Source: Meiothermus sp. (lineage in GTDB: Bacteria; Deinococcota; Deinococci; Deinococcales; Thermaceae). Taken from it: a stretch of 64,000 bases of DNA. The DNA is taken from contig NZ_BPIK01000001.1 of NCBI RefSeq assembly GCF_026004075.1, forward strand, positions 784,041 through 848,040, given 5' to 3'. The notes under the pieces are model-generated. The model worked only from the letters and a program-made list of their open reading frames with translations, had not been told where the DNA came from and did not search any database. Every line of letters begins with the position of its first letter. Position 1 is the stretch's first letter. Positions 1-9,219 of this stretch are shown here, in pieces. A program made the translations under genes and the position numbers.

Positions 1-384
1 GAGAAGTGTCGAATTGGATCTAAATGTATTATAAGTCGCTACGTAACCATAAATTACAACACAACCATCGGAGATCGCACCAAAATAATGGATCTAACTC
101 ATGTGACGGGAAACTGTCGAATTGGCAACGATGTATTTATTAGTTTGACTGTCGGGATGACAAACGACAATGCTATTGGGCGTATGGATTATGACGAATC
201 CAGAGTTCAAGGGCCGGTGATTGAGGATGGTGCGGCAGTCGGGGCAGGAGTAACTTTGCTACCGGGAGTAAGGATAGGCCGTAATGCTTTGGTTGGAGCG
301 GGTTCGGTGGTCACAAAGGACGTTGATCCAAACACCCTAGTAATGGGTATACCAGCCCGATTCGTAAAAAAGTTAGGTGACTGA
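1..384 (+). CDS. Hexapeptide-repeat sugar acetyltransferase, 5' end missing
   Basis: The reading frame is open from base 1, so the N-terminus lies outside the window. The visible 127 residues show left-handed beta-helix hexapeptide repeats (for example ITIGD-like, CRIGND, VIEDGAAVGAGV, VRIGRNALVGAGSVV) and end with the typical cap MGIPARFVKK. This is the fold of acyl-CoA dependent sugar N/O-acetyltransferases. The gene is followed at once by a 3,4-ketoisomerase and an aminotransferase, so by analogy with FdtC/QdtC it probably acetylates the 3-amino group of a dTDP-3-amino-3,6-dideoxyhexose. The fold is clear; the substrate is inferred from context only. Confidence 0.85.
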   Translation, partial: EKCRIGSKCIISRYVTINYNTTIGDRTKIMDLTHVTGNCRIGNDVFISLTVGMTNDNAIGRMDYDESRVQGPVIEDGAAVGAGVTLLPGVRIGRNALVGAGSVVTKDVDPNTLVMGIPARFVKKLGD

Positions 385-385
385 T

Positions 386-796
386 ATGCCACTGGATCAA
401 GTACGAATAATCACTCTGCCTAAGATTAGCGACCCGAGAGGCAACCTAACCTTTGTTGAAGAAAATAGACACGTGCCTTTCGAAATCAAACGGGTTTATT
501 ATCTTTATGATATACCTGGCGGAGAGGGCAGAGGTGGACACGCCCATTATGAACTCGAGGAGTTTATTATTGCTGCTTCGGGAAGTTTTGATGTCATTCT
601 TGATGATGGTTATGTGAGACACCGTTTTCATCTTAATCGTTCGTATTTTGGTTTGTATGTTCCAAAGATGGTTTGGCGAGAATTAGACAATTTTTCTTCT
701 GCCTCGGTGTGTTTGGTGCTCGCTTCTAATTTTTATGATGAACTAGACTATATTCGTGATTACAGCGAATTTGTGAAGAGGGTTCGAGATGGATGA
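386..796 (+). CDS. fdtA: dTDP-4-oxo-6-deoxyglucose 3,4-ketoisomerase (FdtA/QdtA/WxcM-like cupin)
   Basis: The 136-residue protein is a single cupin domain. Near residue 50 it has GRGGHAH, the histidine motif of FdtA-type sugar ketoisomerases, followed by the cupin core [20 protein letters not shown] and the conserved later stretch [15 protein letters not shown]. Members convert dTDP-4-keto-6-deoxyglucose to the 3-keto isomer before transamination. I start at ATG 386 rather than GTG 377, because 377 overlaps the preceding gene; neither has a strong Shine-Dalgarno. It overlaps the next gene by 8 bases, consistent with translational coupling. The sequence does not tell me whether the product is the galacto (Fdt) or gluco (Qdt) epimer. 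Confidence 0.88.
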   Translation: MPLDQVRIITLPKISDPRGNLTFVEENRHVPFEIKRVYYLYDIPGGEGRGGHAHYELEEFIIAASGSFDVILDDGYVRHRFHLNRSYFGLYVPKMVWRELDNFSSASVCLVLASNFYDELDYIRDYSEFVKRVRDG

Positions 797-1901
797 GATC
801 CCTTTTCTAGACCTTAGAGCGGCTTATCTTGAGCTGAAGGCTGAGATTGACGCTGCTGTACTGCGTTCCCTCGAGAGCGGATGGTACATTGGTGGTGCCG
901 AGGTCGAGGCTTTTGAAGCGGAGTATGCCAACTATTGCGGTGCCCAGTTCTGCATAGGTGTGGGAAACGGCCTCGACGCATTACACCTGTCACTCAAAGC
1001 TTTTGGGGTTGGCCCAGGTGATGAGGTAATTGTGCCCAGCAATACCTACATTGCAACCTGGTTGGCCGTGACATACTCGGGCGCCAAACCTGTTCCTGTC
1101 GAACCTGACGAGCGAACCTATAACCTAAACCCAGCACTTATTGAGGCTGCAATCACGCCTAGAACCAAAGCGATCATTCCCGTTCACCTTTATGGTCAAC
1201 CAGCTGACCTTGACCCGATTCTCGAGATCGCGCGTCGGTATGGCTTGAGGGTACTCGAGGACGCTGCTCAGGCACACGGCGCACGCTACAAGGGAAAGAG
1301 GATAGGTGCACACGGCGATGCTGTTGCCTGGAGCTTTTACCCAGGCAAGAACCTTGGAGCAATAGGGGATGCTGGAGCGGTTACCACAAACAACCCCGAA
1401 CTTGCTGAGCGAGTAAGTATGCTGCGCAACTACGGCTCCAGGGTGAAGTATGTCAACGAGCTGGCGGGTTACAACAGCCGCCTAGACCCCATCCAGGCCG
1501 CCGTGCTACGTGTAAAGCTTGCTTACCTGGATGAGTGGAATGAGCGTCGTCGTTTGGTTGCAGGGCTGTACCTAAAGCAACTAGCCAATACGGGGCTGAC
1601 GCTCCCGTACGTTCCCGAATGGGGCGAGCCTGTCTGGCATCTGTTTGTGCTTCGCAGCTCTGAGCGTGATCAGTTGCAGAAGCATCTTGCGTCCCAGGGT
1701 ATCGGAACCCTGATTCACTACCCGATTCCGCCCCACCGACAGCAGGCATATGCCGAAATGGGTCTGCAAGAAGGCTGCCTCCCAATCTCGGAAGCCATTC
1801 ACCGGGAAGTACTTTCATTGCCCATCGGCCCACACTTAAGCATGGCACAGGCAGGCCGCGTGGTGGAGGCTGTACAGTCTTTTGCATGGGCTCGATCTTA
1901 A
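789..1901 (+). CDS. fdtB: DegT/DnrJ/EryC1-family sugar aminotransferase (FdtB-like)
   Basis: The protein has 370 residues, the usual length for PLP-dependent nucleotide-sugar aminotransferases of the DegT/DnrJ/EryC1 family. It starts with the family signature [14 protein letters not shown]. The presumed Schiff-base lysine lies in [16 protein letters not shown] near residue 187, preceded by [11 protein letters not shown], which contacts the cofactor. Together with the upstream ketoisomerase and acetyltransferase it would give dTDP-Fuc3NAc or dTDP-Qui3NAc for a surface glycan. It overlaps its neighbours at both ends (8 and 16 bases), so the four genes are probably one transcription unit. Confidence 0.9.
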   Translation: MDEIPFLDLRAAYLELKAEIDAAVLRSLESGWYIGGAEVEAFEAEYANYCGAQFCIGVGNGLDALHLSLKAFGVGPGDEVIVPSNTYIATWLAVTYSGAKPVPVEPDERTYNLNPALIEAAITPRTKAIIPVHLYGQPADLDPILEIARRYGLRVLEDAAQAHGARYKGKRIGAHGDAVAWSFYPGKNLGAIGDAGAVTTNNPELAERVSMLRNYGSRVKYVNELAGYNSRLDPIQAAVLRVKLAYLDEWNERRRLVAGLYLKQLANTGLTLPYVPEWGEPVWHLFVLRSSERDQLQKHLASQGIGTLIHYPIPPHRQQAYAEMGLQEGCLPISEAIHREVLSLPIGPHLSMAQAGRVVEAVQSFAWARS

Positions 1902-3304
1902 GGGCTACCTTGATCTTGGGTAGCGGCTCTGTCGTAAGCCTGTTTGCTGGCTTTATCGCGAACAAGGCTTATGCGATATGGGTTGGCCCGGAAGGGCTGG
2001 GTTTGCTGAGCTTACTGCAAGGCTTGCTTGGACTGGCTGCGCTGGTTGCTGGGATGGGTTTACCCTCTGGATTGGTTCGCCTGGGAGCAACGGCCGCAAG
2101 CCAAAATGACAGCACATTTATAGCTGCGCTACGCCAGGCGTCTTGGCAACTTTATGCGCTGCTTGCAGGCACGGTGGTTTTGCTGTCGCTGCTCTTCGGC
2201 CAGCCTATTGCTCGTTTAATGTTGGCAGACAGCCCTGCTTCGATCCTTGTCTGGGTTGTTCTTGCTGTGCTACTCAGTTTAGCTGCGGGCTTGCAGATTG
2301 GCCTGTTGAATGCCTACCATCGCGTCGAGATGCTGGCTCGAGTGACGGCACTCTCTAGCATCTTTGGGGCGGCTTGGGGTGTTGGATTGGTCTGGTTGTG
2401 GCGTGAAACAGCATTGCCTTTGGTCTTAATGGGTGTTCCGACAGCCCAGTTGGTTTTGTCGAGCTATTTTGTTCGAAATCTGTATTTAACTAGAGAAAAA
2501 CCCCTTCTAGCGAGGGTAAGAGAGGCTCGAGCCCAGTTGCTGCGATTCGGCTTTCCTTACACCCTGAGCCAGCTGGTTGGCAGTGCGGTACAGCTTGCAA
2601 TGCCCTTTTTTGTGCTACACCAACTCGGTCAAGAAAACGTGGGTTACTACAGAGCTGCCGTATTATTTTCTACCGCCTACATTGGATTTTTACTAAATGC
2701 ATTGGGTCAAGATTACTATCCCCGGTTATCTTCCGTTAGAGATCGGCCCGAGGTCTTCCGTCAGACTATACACCTCCAGCAAACTTTTGTTCTACTGATA
2801 GGTGGCCCTCTTATCACACTTTCGATAGCACTGGCTCCCCCGATGGTAACGATTTTGTTTTCTACTGAGTTTGAGCCTGCAGTGAAAGTACTGCAGTGGC
2901 AACTGCTGGGCGATCTATTACGGTTTTTGAGCTGGACGCTTGGTTTTGCTGTACTGGCCATATTGCCCAGTCGCATGTATCTATTCACCGAAACGCTGGG
3001 GGGCGGGATGATGTTGGGGTTTTGTCTGTGGGGCATGCAGCAGTTTGGCTTGCAGGGCTTGGGTATAGGCTGGCTGCTCGGGTATGGCGGTTATTTGCTC
3101 GTTTTAGCACTGGTGCTAGTAGCAAACAAAACCTGGGCGCCCACATGGACGAATGTGGGTCTACTCATGCTGGGTCTAGGCGTGGCAACACTAGTGCGGT
3201 TTTTTTCCCAGCCTTGGGGGTTGCTAGTTGCATTAGTATGGACACTGATGTGTGGTTTCTGGCTGCTTGTTTGGCTTCGACAGGTTCGGGTTGAGGTGAG
3301 ATAG
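1886..3304 (+). CDS. Wzx-type lipid-linked oligosaccharide flippase
   Basis: A 472-residue polytopic membrane protein with about a dozen hydrophobic segments. It opens with [30 protein letters not shown], typical of the polysaccharide transport (MOP/Wzx) superfamily. Family members flip undecaprenyl-diphosphate-linked sugar repeats across the inner membrane. It overlaps the aminotransferase by 16 bases and is 2 bases from the next glycosyltransferase, so it belongs to the polysaccharide operon. The DNA here is more AT-rich than downstream housekeeping genes. Specificity for the glycan made by this cluster is inferred from position. Confidence 0.88.
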   Translation: MGSILRATLILGSGSVVSLFAGFIANKAYAIWVGPEGLGLLSLLQGLLGLAALVAGMGLPSGLVRLGATAASQNDSTFIAALRQASWQLYALLAGTVVLLSLLFGQPIARLMLADSPASILVWVVLAVLLSLAAGLQIGLLNAYHRVEMLARVTALSSIFGAAWGVGLVWLWRETALPLVLMGVPTAQLVLSSYFVRNLYLTREKPLLARVREARAQLLRFGFPYTLSQLVGSAVQLAMPFFVLHQLGQENVGYYRAAVLFSTAYIGFLLNALGQDYYPRLSSVRDRPEVFRQTIHLQQTFVLLIGGPLITLSIALAPPMVTILFSTEFEPAVKVLQWQLLGDLLRFLSWTLGFAVLAILPSRMYLFTETLGGGMMLGFCLWGMQQFGLQGLGIGWLLGYGGYLLVLALVLVANKTWAPTWTNVGLLMLGLGVATLVRFFSQPWGLLVALVWTLMCGFWLLVWLRQVRVEVR

Positions 3305-3306
3305 AA

Positions 3307-4245
3307 ATGGCCGAGCCTCTGGTTAGCGTTTTAATCCCGGTTTATAACCACGCTCGCTATGTGCGTCAGTGTTTGGACAGTTTGTTGAGCGAAGGTTGGC
3401 CCAACCTCGAGGTTCTGGTTGTAGACGATGGTTCCACGGATAACTCTTTTGAGATGGTGCAAGCATGGCGCACGCAGCACTCGACCGCGTTCAAACGCTT
3501 TATATTAGAAAGACAAGACAACAAGGGCTTATGTCGAACTCTAAACTATTTGGTTCGAAAAGCTGAGGGAGATTTCCTGACGCTAGTAGCTAGTGATGAT
3601 TACCTTTTACCCAATGGTATAGCCAGGCGGATTGAGTATTTAACAAACAACCCTGAAAAGCTAGCGGTTTTTGGCGACAGTATAGTAGTAGATTCTTGTG
3701 GGCGACAAACCGGGCGCAGTGCCTTGACTCAGATCTATAAATTTTCAGCCCGGCCGGAGGCGTTAAAGGTTTCGAGACTAATGGCGCTGGAGCTCATCTT
3801 GAGATGGTCTGTTCCTGGGCCGGGTTTGCTTTTGAGGCGTACTGCATTCGACGATACTTTGGGAGTGGGCTACTACAACGAGTCGGTCATGATCGAAGAT
3901 CGAGATTACTATCTGCGGTTACTGGCTCGAGGCGCTCTTGGATTCATCGACATTCCCGTTGCCGCATACAGATGGCATCAAGAAAACACGGTTAATGCTA
4001 ATGGAGCCAAAAGGATGCGCCAGTATGCCGATCTTGCATCTATTGCACAGCGACTCTCACACCAATTCACTGGTATAGAGAGACTGGCCCTTTTGGTGGA
4101 AGCGAAGAAACGGGCAACTGCCTTCTCTGGGTTAGCGCCGACTCGACTACCAGCATGGTTTTTCTGGAGGTTGGTCTGGGCTTTGCTCCTGCTGATCCAG
4201 GATGCCCGGGTGTTTTTCTACCGCTTTGTAGGAGGTGTCGATTGA
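3307..4245 (+). CDS. Family 2 glycosyltransferase
   Basis: The 312-residue protein has an N-terminal GT-A fold. The nucleotide-binding start is PLVSVLIPVYNHARYVRQCL, followed by the acidic motif VVDDGSTDNS and a second aspartate motif VASDDYL near residue 98. A shorter C-terminal part contains an RDYYLRLLARG-like acceptor-region motif. Members use nucleotide sugars to extend lipid-linked glycans on the cytoplasmic face. A Shine-Dalgarno (GAGGTGAGAT) lies just before ATG 3307. The sugar donor cannot be told from sequence. Confidence 0.88.
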   Translation: MAEPLVSVLIPVYNHARYVRQCLDSLLSEGWPNLEVLVVDDGSTDNSFEMVQAWRTQHSTAFKRFILERQDNKGLCRTLNYLVRKAEGDFLTLVASDDYLLPNGIARRIEYLTNNPEKLAVFGDSIVVDSCGRQTGRSALTQIYKFSARPEALKVSRLMALELILRWSVPGPGLLLRRTAFDDTLGVGYYNESVMIEDRDYYLRLLARGALGFIDIPVAAYRWHQENTVNANGAKRMRQYADLASIAQRLSHQFTGIERLALLVEAKKRATAFSGLAPTRLPAWFFWRLVWALLLLIQDARVFFYRFVGGVD

Positions 4246-5159
4246 GTCACTTCCATGTGGAGATACTGCTCGCAACTTTTAATGGAGCACGGTACCTGCA
4301 GGATCAACTTGACTCGTTGGGTGCGCAAACCTATTCGAACTGGTCGCTTATTGTGCGGGATGACGGCTCTACTGATAGCACCCGAGACATACTTAAGACT
4401 TACTCACAGAGTTTCCCGGGGCGAGTAAGAATTATTGAAGATAGCGATAAGGGATTGGGGGCTAAGGGCAATTTTGCTCGTTTGCTAGAATATGCGTCTG
4501 CACCTTATGTAATGTTTTGTGACCAGGACGACATATGGCTGCCCAATAAGATAGAATTACTTCTTCATCGGATGCTAGAGGCTGAAGCTCACTGGGGCTC
4601 GGGTGTACCTCTTCTCATACACAGCGATCTTGAGGTTGTAAATCATGACCTATCTGTAATTGCTAATTCTTTCTGGAAATACCAGTACCTTGAGCCCACA
4701 TCAGGGCAGGGTCTAAACACCCTTTTGGTTCAAAATACGGTGACGGGCTGTGCAACCATTATTAACCGAGCGCTGTATCGAATGGCTTTACCTATTCCGC
4801 AAGAAGCTATTATGCACGACTGGTGGCTGGCTTTAGTTGGGTCTGCTTTTGGGCGGGTGGAGTTGGTGCCACAGCCTACCGTACGTTACCGCCAACATGA
4901 TTCAAACAGTATCGGTGCAAAAAGATGGGGGTGGGGTACAATGTTTAGCAAAGCAAAGAAAGTTCGAGGGATCATAGAAAAGACCCAAAGGCAGGCGCGA
5001 GCTTTCACTGAGCGATTCGGTATGTCAACCCCAAAAATTATTAGCGAGTACGGAAGGCTGCAAGAGCTGGATCCACTGTCCCGGCGTAGTTGGTTGCTTC
5101 GAAATAAGGTTCGCTGTTCTGGTTGGCTGCGCAACCTTGGTTTCTGGCTCTACGTATGA
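4242..5159 (+). CDS. Family 2 glycosyltransferase (rhamnosyltransferase-like)
   Basis: I start this gene at TTG 4242. A strong Shine-Dalgarno (GGAGGTG, 4231-4237) sits correctly before it, the TTG overlaps the TGA of the previous gene (TTGA), and the protein then begins right at the GT-A fold (VEILLATFNGARYL). An upstream in-frame ATG at 4155 would add a stretch unlike the family. The 305-residue product carries VRDDGSTDSTRD and the metal-binding motif FCDQDDIW, typical of GT2 enzymes related to rhamnosyltransferases. The overlapping start suggests coupling to the upstream gene. Confidence 0.87.
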   Translation: MSHFHVEILLATFNGARYLQDQLDSLGAQTYSNWSLIVRDDGSTDSTRDILKTYSQSFPGRVRIIEDSDKGLGAKGNFARLLEYASAPYVMFCDQDDIWLPNKIELLLHRMLEAEAHWGSGVPLLIHSDLEVVNHDLSVIANSFWKYQYLEPTSGQGLNTLLVQNTVTGCATIINRALYRMALPIPQEAIMHDWWLALVGSAFGRVELVPQPTVRYRQHDSNSIGAKRWGWGTMFSKAKKVRGIIEKTQRQARAFTERFGMSTPKIISEYGRLQELDPLSRRSWLLRNKVRCSGWLRNLGFWLYV

Positions 5160-6070
5160 CCGTATCATTGATCATTCCCACCTACAAAGCGGCCACGTTC
5201 CTACCAATACTGATCGAGGCGCTGTGGCGGCAAACCCTCAAACCCTACGAGATCATCATCATAGACTCCTCCTCTTCCGACCAGACAGTTGCAATCGCAC
5301 AAGAGATGGGCTGTCGGGTCGAAGTGATCCCACAGTCGGAATTCAACCATGGTGGAACGCGCAACCGTGCAGCGCGGCTGGCCAAGGGTGAAATCCTGGT
5401 TTTTATGACCCAGGATGCCCTCCCATCAGACGAATTCTTTCTACAAAAGCTGATCGAGCCCATCAGCCAGGGTACTGCTGTAGCAGCCTATGCTCGGCAA
5501 ATTCCCTATCCCGATGCCAACCCAACCGAGGCCTTTGGGCGACAGTTCAACTACCCGGCTCAGAGTCACCTGCAAACCCTCGCGCAACTTCCGTATAAAG
5601 GCTTCAAGACCTTCTTCTACTCCGATGTAGCCTCGGCTGTGCGGGCCGAGGTGTTCTGGGCCATGGGTGGCTACCCGGACTGGGTGATCGTTGACGAGGA
5701 TGTTTACCTCTGTGCCCGGTTGCTGAGAGCAGGCCACACGGTGGCCTATGCTGCAGAAGCAAAGGTCATTCACTCGCATAACTACAGCTTGAGCCAGCAG
5801 TTTCGCCGCCTGTTCGATGTAGGGGTTTTTGTAGATCAGGCTGGTGATATGTTGACAGGGGCCAAAACCAGCGGCGAGGGGTTGCGGTTTGTGCGGCATA
5901 TGACCATGCATCTGGCCCAAAAAGGTGCCTGGGGATGGGTTTTGTATGGCTGGCTCGAGGCAGCCCTTAAATTTGTCGCCTACCAGATGGGCCGTCGCCA
6001 CCGCTGGCTGCCTGTTTCGCTCAAACGCATACTGAGCTTACACCGGCGCTTCTGGGGCGTTGCAAGTTGA
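5156..6070 (+). CDS. Family 2 glycosyltransferase
   Basis: The ATG at 5156 overlaps the preceding TGA (ATGA), which I prefer to the in-frame ATG at 5123. The 304-residue protein starts MTVSLIIPTYKAATFLPILI and has the acidic motif IIDSSSSDQT, the motif FNHGGTRNRAA seen in rhamnosyltransferase-type GT2 enzymes, the aspartate motif TQDALPSD and a C-terminal VDEDVYLCARLLRAGH. It probably adds one residue to the repeat unit. From about here the DNA becomes more GC-rich than the first 5 kb. Confidence 0.87.
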   Translation: MTVSLIIPTYKAATFLPILIEALWRQTLKPYEIIIIDSSSSDQTVAIAQEMGCRVEVIPQSEFNHGGTRNRAARLAKGEILVFMTQDALPSDEFFLQKLIEPISQGTAVAAYARQIPYPDANPTEAFGRQFNYPAQSHLQTLAQLPYKGFKTFFYSDVASAVRAEVFWAMGGYPDWVIVDEDVYLCARLLRAGHTVAYAAEAKVIHSHNYSLSQQFRRLFDVGVFVDQAGDMLTGAKTSGEGLRFVRHMTMHLAQKGAWGWVLYGWLEAALKFVAYQMGRRHRWLPVSLKRILSLHRRFWGVAS

Positions 6071-6121
6071 TCTGCGGCATTTGCCCCAAGAAAAGCGGCA
6101 ACAGGCGATAGGCTAGAGGGG

Positions 6122-7576
6122 ATGCAGTCACGTATTCCAAGGGTTTTGCCCTATCCTGTAGCCAGGTCAAATGCTGTGGTCGCAAGCAAGCCTTGGCTCA
6201 CCATTACCACGCTCGTAGTGGGCGATCTTCTCACCCTTACGGCCCTGATGGCTGCAACGGTATGGGCTCGCTATGTGCTGGGGGGGGTATACGAGTTCCA
6301 GACCTACTGGCAGCTTTGGCCCACACTGTTTTTGTTCGTGGCGGTTTACGCCCTATTGGGGCTCTATCCCGCGGTGGGGCTGAGTGTACCTGAGGAAATC
6401 CGCCGCGTCTTTACCGCAACGACTTTGGTTTATCTGCTGTTAGGCTCTACCACCTTCTTGTTCAAAGAGGCTGAGACCTACTCCCGTGCCATCTTCCTGG
6501 TGGCTTGGGCGCTTAGTCTGGCAGGAGTGCCAATTACCAGGGCCCTCCTGCGACACTGGTTCGCTGCCAAACCTTGGTGGGGTTATCCGGTGGTGATATT
6601 GGGCGCGGGCAAGACGGGCGAGGCGGTGGTTAAAGCCTTGCGACAACAGCCCGGACTGGGCCTCAAGCCGGTGGCCTTCCTGGACGATGACCCCAGCAAG
6701 CGCGGCGATTTTGTGGGGGTTCCGGTGCTGGGTGGGTTGGAACTGGCTCCAAAAATTGCGCAAGAGTGGGGTATTCGACACGCGGTACTGGCGATCCCAG
6801 GTGCTTCAAGGGCACGCCTGCTGGAGGTAATTGAGCGCTACGGCAGCGCCTTCCCCAAGCTCACCCTCATCCCCGATCTGTTTGGCATGGCCAGCCTGTG
6901 GGTCTCGGCTACCGATATGGGGGGTATTTTGGGTTTGGACTTGCGCCACAACCTGCTGCAACCTTCAGCACGTTGGCTCAAGCGGGGTTTGGATTTGGTG
7001 GGGGTTCTGATGGGTGGCTTGCTGTTGCTGCCGTTTTTGGGTTTGCTTGCGCTTCTGATTCGCCTGGATTCGCCTGGCCCGGTGATTTTTGCTCACGAGC
7101 GCCTCGGCAAAGATGGGCGGCGCTTCCGGGCACTCAAGTTTCGCACGATGGTTCAAAACGCCGACCAGGTGCTTTTCAAAGCGTTGGAGCAAAACCCTGC
7201 CCTCAAGGCCGAGTGGGAACGCGACCACAAACTTCGCCGCGACCCCCGCATTACCCGCCTTGGGGTCTGGCTGCGGCGTACCAGCCTGGACGAACTGCCC
7301 CAGCTATGGAACGTGTTGGTGGGGGAGATGAGCTTAGTAGGGCCACGGCCTATTGTGCAGGCCGAGGTGGAGCGCTATGGCGACCGTTTCTCGCTTTATA
7401 CTCAGGTTTTGCCCGGCATGACCGGCCTGTGGCAGGTCTCGGGTCGCAACGATACCACCTATGCCGAGCGGGTGGCGCTCGATACCTACTACGTGCGTAA
7501 CTGGTCGCCCTGGCTCGACTTCTACCTATTGGCCCGCACGGTTTGGGCGGTGCTGTGGAGCAAGGGGGCTTACTGA
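6122..7576 (+). CDS. wbaP: WbaP-type polyprenyl-phosphate hexose-1-phosphate transferase
   Basis: The 484-residue protein has four or five N-terminal membrane segments (about 25-150), a central Rossmann-like domain with [17 protein letters not shown], then a re-entrant hydrophobic helix and the catalytic phosphoglycosyltransferase domain. The latter shows [21 protein letters not shown] with the catalytic DE pair, SLVGPRP and [14 protein letters not shown]. Members transfer hexose-1-phosphate to undecaprenyl phosphate and start repeat-unit synthesis. ATG 6122 lies 7 nt after a TAGGCT -10-like box, so a leaderless transcript is possible even though AGAGGGG also precedes it. It ends 5 bases past the stop of a convergent gene. 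Confidence 0.92.
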   Translation: MQSRIPRVLPYPVARSNAVVASKPWLTITTLVVGDLLTLTALMAATVWARYVLGGVYEFQTYWQLWPTLFLFVAVYALLGLYPAVGLSVPEEIRRVFTATTLVYLLLGSTTFLFKEAETYSRAIFLVAWALSLAGVPITRALLRHWFAAKPWWGYPVVILGAGKTGEAVVKALRQQPGLGLKPVAFLDDDPSKRGDFVGVPVLGGLELAPKIAQEWGIRHAVLAIPGASRARLLEVIERYGSAFPKLTLIPDLFGMASLWVSATDMGGILGLDLRHNLLQPSARWLKRGLDLVGVLMGGLLLLPFLGLLALLIRLDSPGPVIFAHERLGKDGRRFRALKFRTMVQNADQVLFKALEQNPALKAEWERDHKLRRDPRITRLGVWLRRTSLDELPQLWNVLVGEMSLVGPRPIVQAEVERYGDRFSLYTQVLPGMTGLWQVSGRNDTTYAERVALDTYYVRNWSPWLDFYLLARTVWAVLWSKGAY

Positions 7577-9195
7577 GCCTCGAGTTTCTCCAATAGTGCA
7601 GGAGCTTTCTGACCCCATTCTCCATACTGTCTATAGACGCTGTTCCCAAGTGGTATACCTGCTGGTTTGAAATTCGGCGGAAAGCGCTCGAGGCCTGCCC
7701 GCAATGCCTCGATAGCCTCGGGTTTTAACCCCAGTTCAATCGCGACTTCTGCCCGTTGCAAGTAAAACCACGGCCCGGCCAGAGGAAACTGCTGGTTGAT
7801 GGTGCGTAGAGCCTCGAGCCTCTCCTGAGGGCTTTCCGCATACTGAAGCTGGGCGCGGCGAATCCAGATACTCTTGGGGTTCAGCTCGGCAGCCCTGGCC
7901 AGCAGCGCCTTTTGCTCTTCCCCCGAGAGCCGCGCTGCCTCGGCTAAAACCTCGGGCCGGTAACCCAGGTGGCGCGTTACAGCGCAACTGCTCTGGCAGG
8001 GCCAGTACCACCATACGGCCAGAGCCATAGCGATGATTAGAAAAGGCACCCTCCAGAGTAGGTGCGTACTGGTGGGGATAGGCTTATGCACAAGTTGTCC
8101 GTACACTGCTCCCAAGCTGGCGAAGGCCAGCATCATCACGGCTGGGTACATGCCGGTAATGTCGAAGGCTAGGGTAGCCCAGAGCCCGGCGGCACCCAGT
8201 GCCCAGGGCCAGACTTTGGAGTTCCACCCCCGCCAAAGAATCCAGGCCAAAAGCCCTAGAAGCACGATTAGCCGGGGCCAGCCTCCGGTCGCAGCGGTCT
8301 CGAGGTAGTAGTTATGAGCGCTGCTAAAAAGTACTCCAGGGTATTGCTGATAGGCCGCCAAAACCTCTCGAAAGCTGCCATTGCCTGTTCCTAACGGTTC
8401 ATGCAGGGCAATGCTAAGGGTTTGTCGCCACATCTGAAGCCGGCTGCCGAAGCTGCCCTCGGTGCTGGCATCGCTGATTTGTTTTTCGATCGAGGTGCGT
8501 GTATCTAAAGCGGTTTGAATGGGATGAAAGGGAAGTGCAGCATCTACGCTAAACACAATCAAACCTACTAAGCCCAACCCGGCAAAAATGCGTGGAAGAT
8601 TGATTTGTTCTCGCCAAAGCCGATACACCAAGAGGGCAAGAACCAGTACGAAAGGTAAGTAGACCGCTCGAGCGCCCGACATCAAAGCGAGGTACAAAGC
8701 CGCAGTTAACAAGATACCGCTCAGCAGGGGCCACCTCGAGCGAAACAGCCACACCATAGCCAGCGGGATTAGCACCAGGGCCTGGGCCCCGGCTACATAG
8801 TGGCTCGAGCCAGAGAAGTACATCACCAAGCCAGCCCAGGCCAGCGTGAGGGTGGTTAGGAGGCCATACCCCAATAAGGCGATATTCAACCCCACAAAGC
8901 CTGCCAGCCAGGTTCCTGCGGCAAACGCAGCTAGGTAGGCCAGCTCCCACAAGCCCAACACCAGGGTGTTGCCAGGCGTAAGGCTCCAAAAAACGGTTAG
9001 AAGACCCAGCCCCCACCACACCCACAGGGCAAGCGGGATTTTCGGCAACACAAACCCTACACAAAAAAGCACCAGACTGCTCAACCAAACTGGAGCGACA
9101 TCATAATGCGAGTAGATCTGCTGCCATAGCCAAAGAAGTACAGCCAATAACAACATTGAATTAAAGAAAGTCTGAATATAACCGGATTTATACAC
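7570..9195 (-). CDS. O-antigen ligase/polymerase-family membrane protein with C-terminal TPR-like region
   Basis: The 541-residue protein has about ten to twelve membrane segments up to residue 400 and then a soluble helical region with tetratricopeptide character (EEQKALLARAAELNPKSIW, LKPEAIEALRAGLERFP). The Wzy_C/WaaL region is recognisable by LMSGARAVYLPFVLVL, a large loop with EPLGTGNGSF and SSAHNYYLETAATGG, including the His-Asn pair conserved in WaaL and PglL-type enzymes. The C-terminal TPR extension is common in proteins that act as oligosaccharyltransferases. GTG 9195 is favoured because TACAAT lies 6 nt upstream (leaderless start); ATG 9156 is the alternative. Polymerase, ligase and pilin glycosyltransferase cannot be separated from sequence. 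Confidence 0.85.
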   Translation of the reverse strand: MYKSGYIQTFFNSMLLLAVLLWLWQQIYSHYDVAPVWLSSLVLFCVGFVLPKIPLALWVWWGLGLLTVFWSLTPGNTLVLGLWELAYLAAFAAGTWLAGFVGLNIALLGYGLLTTLTLAWAGLVMYFSGSSHYVAGAQALVLIPLAMVWLFRSRWPLLSGILLTAALYLALMSGARAVYLPFVLVLALLVYRLWREQINLPRIFAGLGLVGLIVFSVDAALPFHPIQTALDTRTSIEKQISDASTEGSFGSRLQMWRQTLSIALHEPLGTGNGSFREVLAAYQQYPGVLFSSAHNYYLETAATGGWPRLIVLLGLLAWILWRGWNSKVWPWALGAAGLWATLAFDITGMYPAVMMLAFASLGAVYGQLVHKPIPTSTHLLWRVPFLIIAMALAVWWYWPCQSSCAVTRHLGYRPEVLAEAARLSGEEQKALLARAAELNPKSIWIRRAQLQYAESPQERLEALRTINQQFPLAGPWFYLQRAEVAIELGLKPEAIEALRAGLERFPPNFKPAGIPLGNSVYRQYGEWGQKAPALLEKLEAQ

Positions 9196-9201
9196 AGCTT
9201 T

Positions 9202-9211
9202 ATTGTAAAGT
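9202..9211. promoter_or_regulatory. Overlapping divergent -10 boxes between two ligase-like genes
   Basis: Only 24 bases separate the GTG at 9195 (minus strand) from the ATG at 9220 (plus strand). The minus-strand -10 box TACAAT is the complement of 9202-9207, and a plus-strand TAAAGT lies at 9206-9211, 6 and 8 nt from the respective starts. No convincing -35 is seen for either. Confidence 0.5.
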
Positions 9212-9219
9212 CCAATTTA

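Noticed and set aside
4155-4241. Upstream ATG start for the second glycosyltransferase
   Set aside because: It falls inside the preceding gene, adds a cysteine-rich lead not seen in the family, and TTG 4242 has the Shine-Dalgarno.
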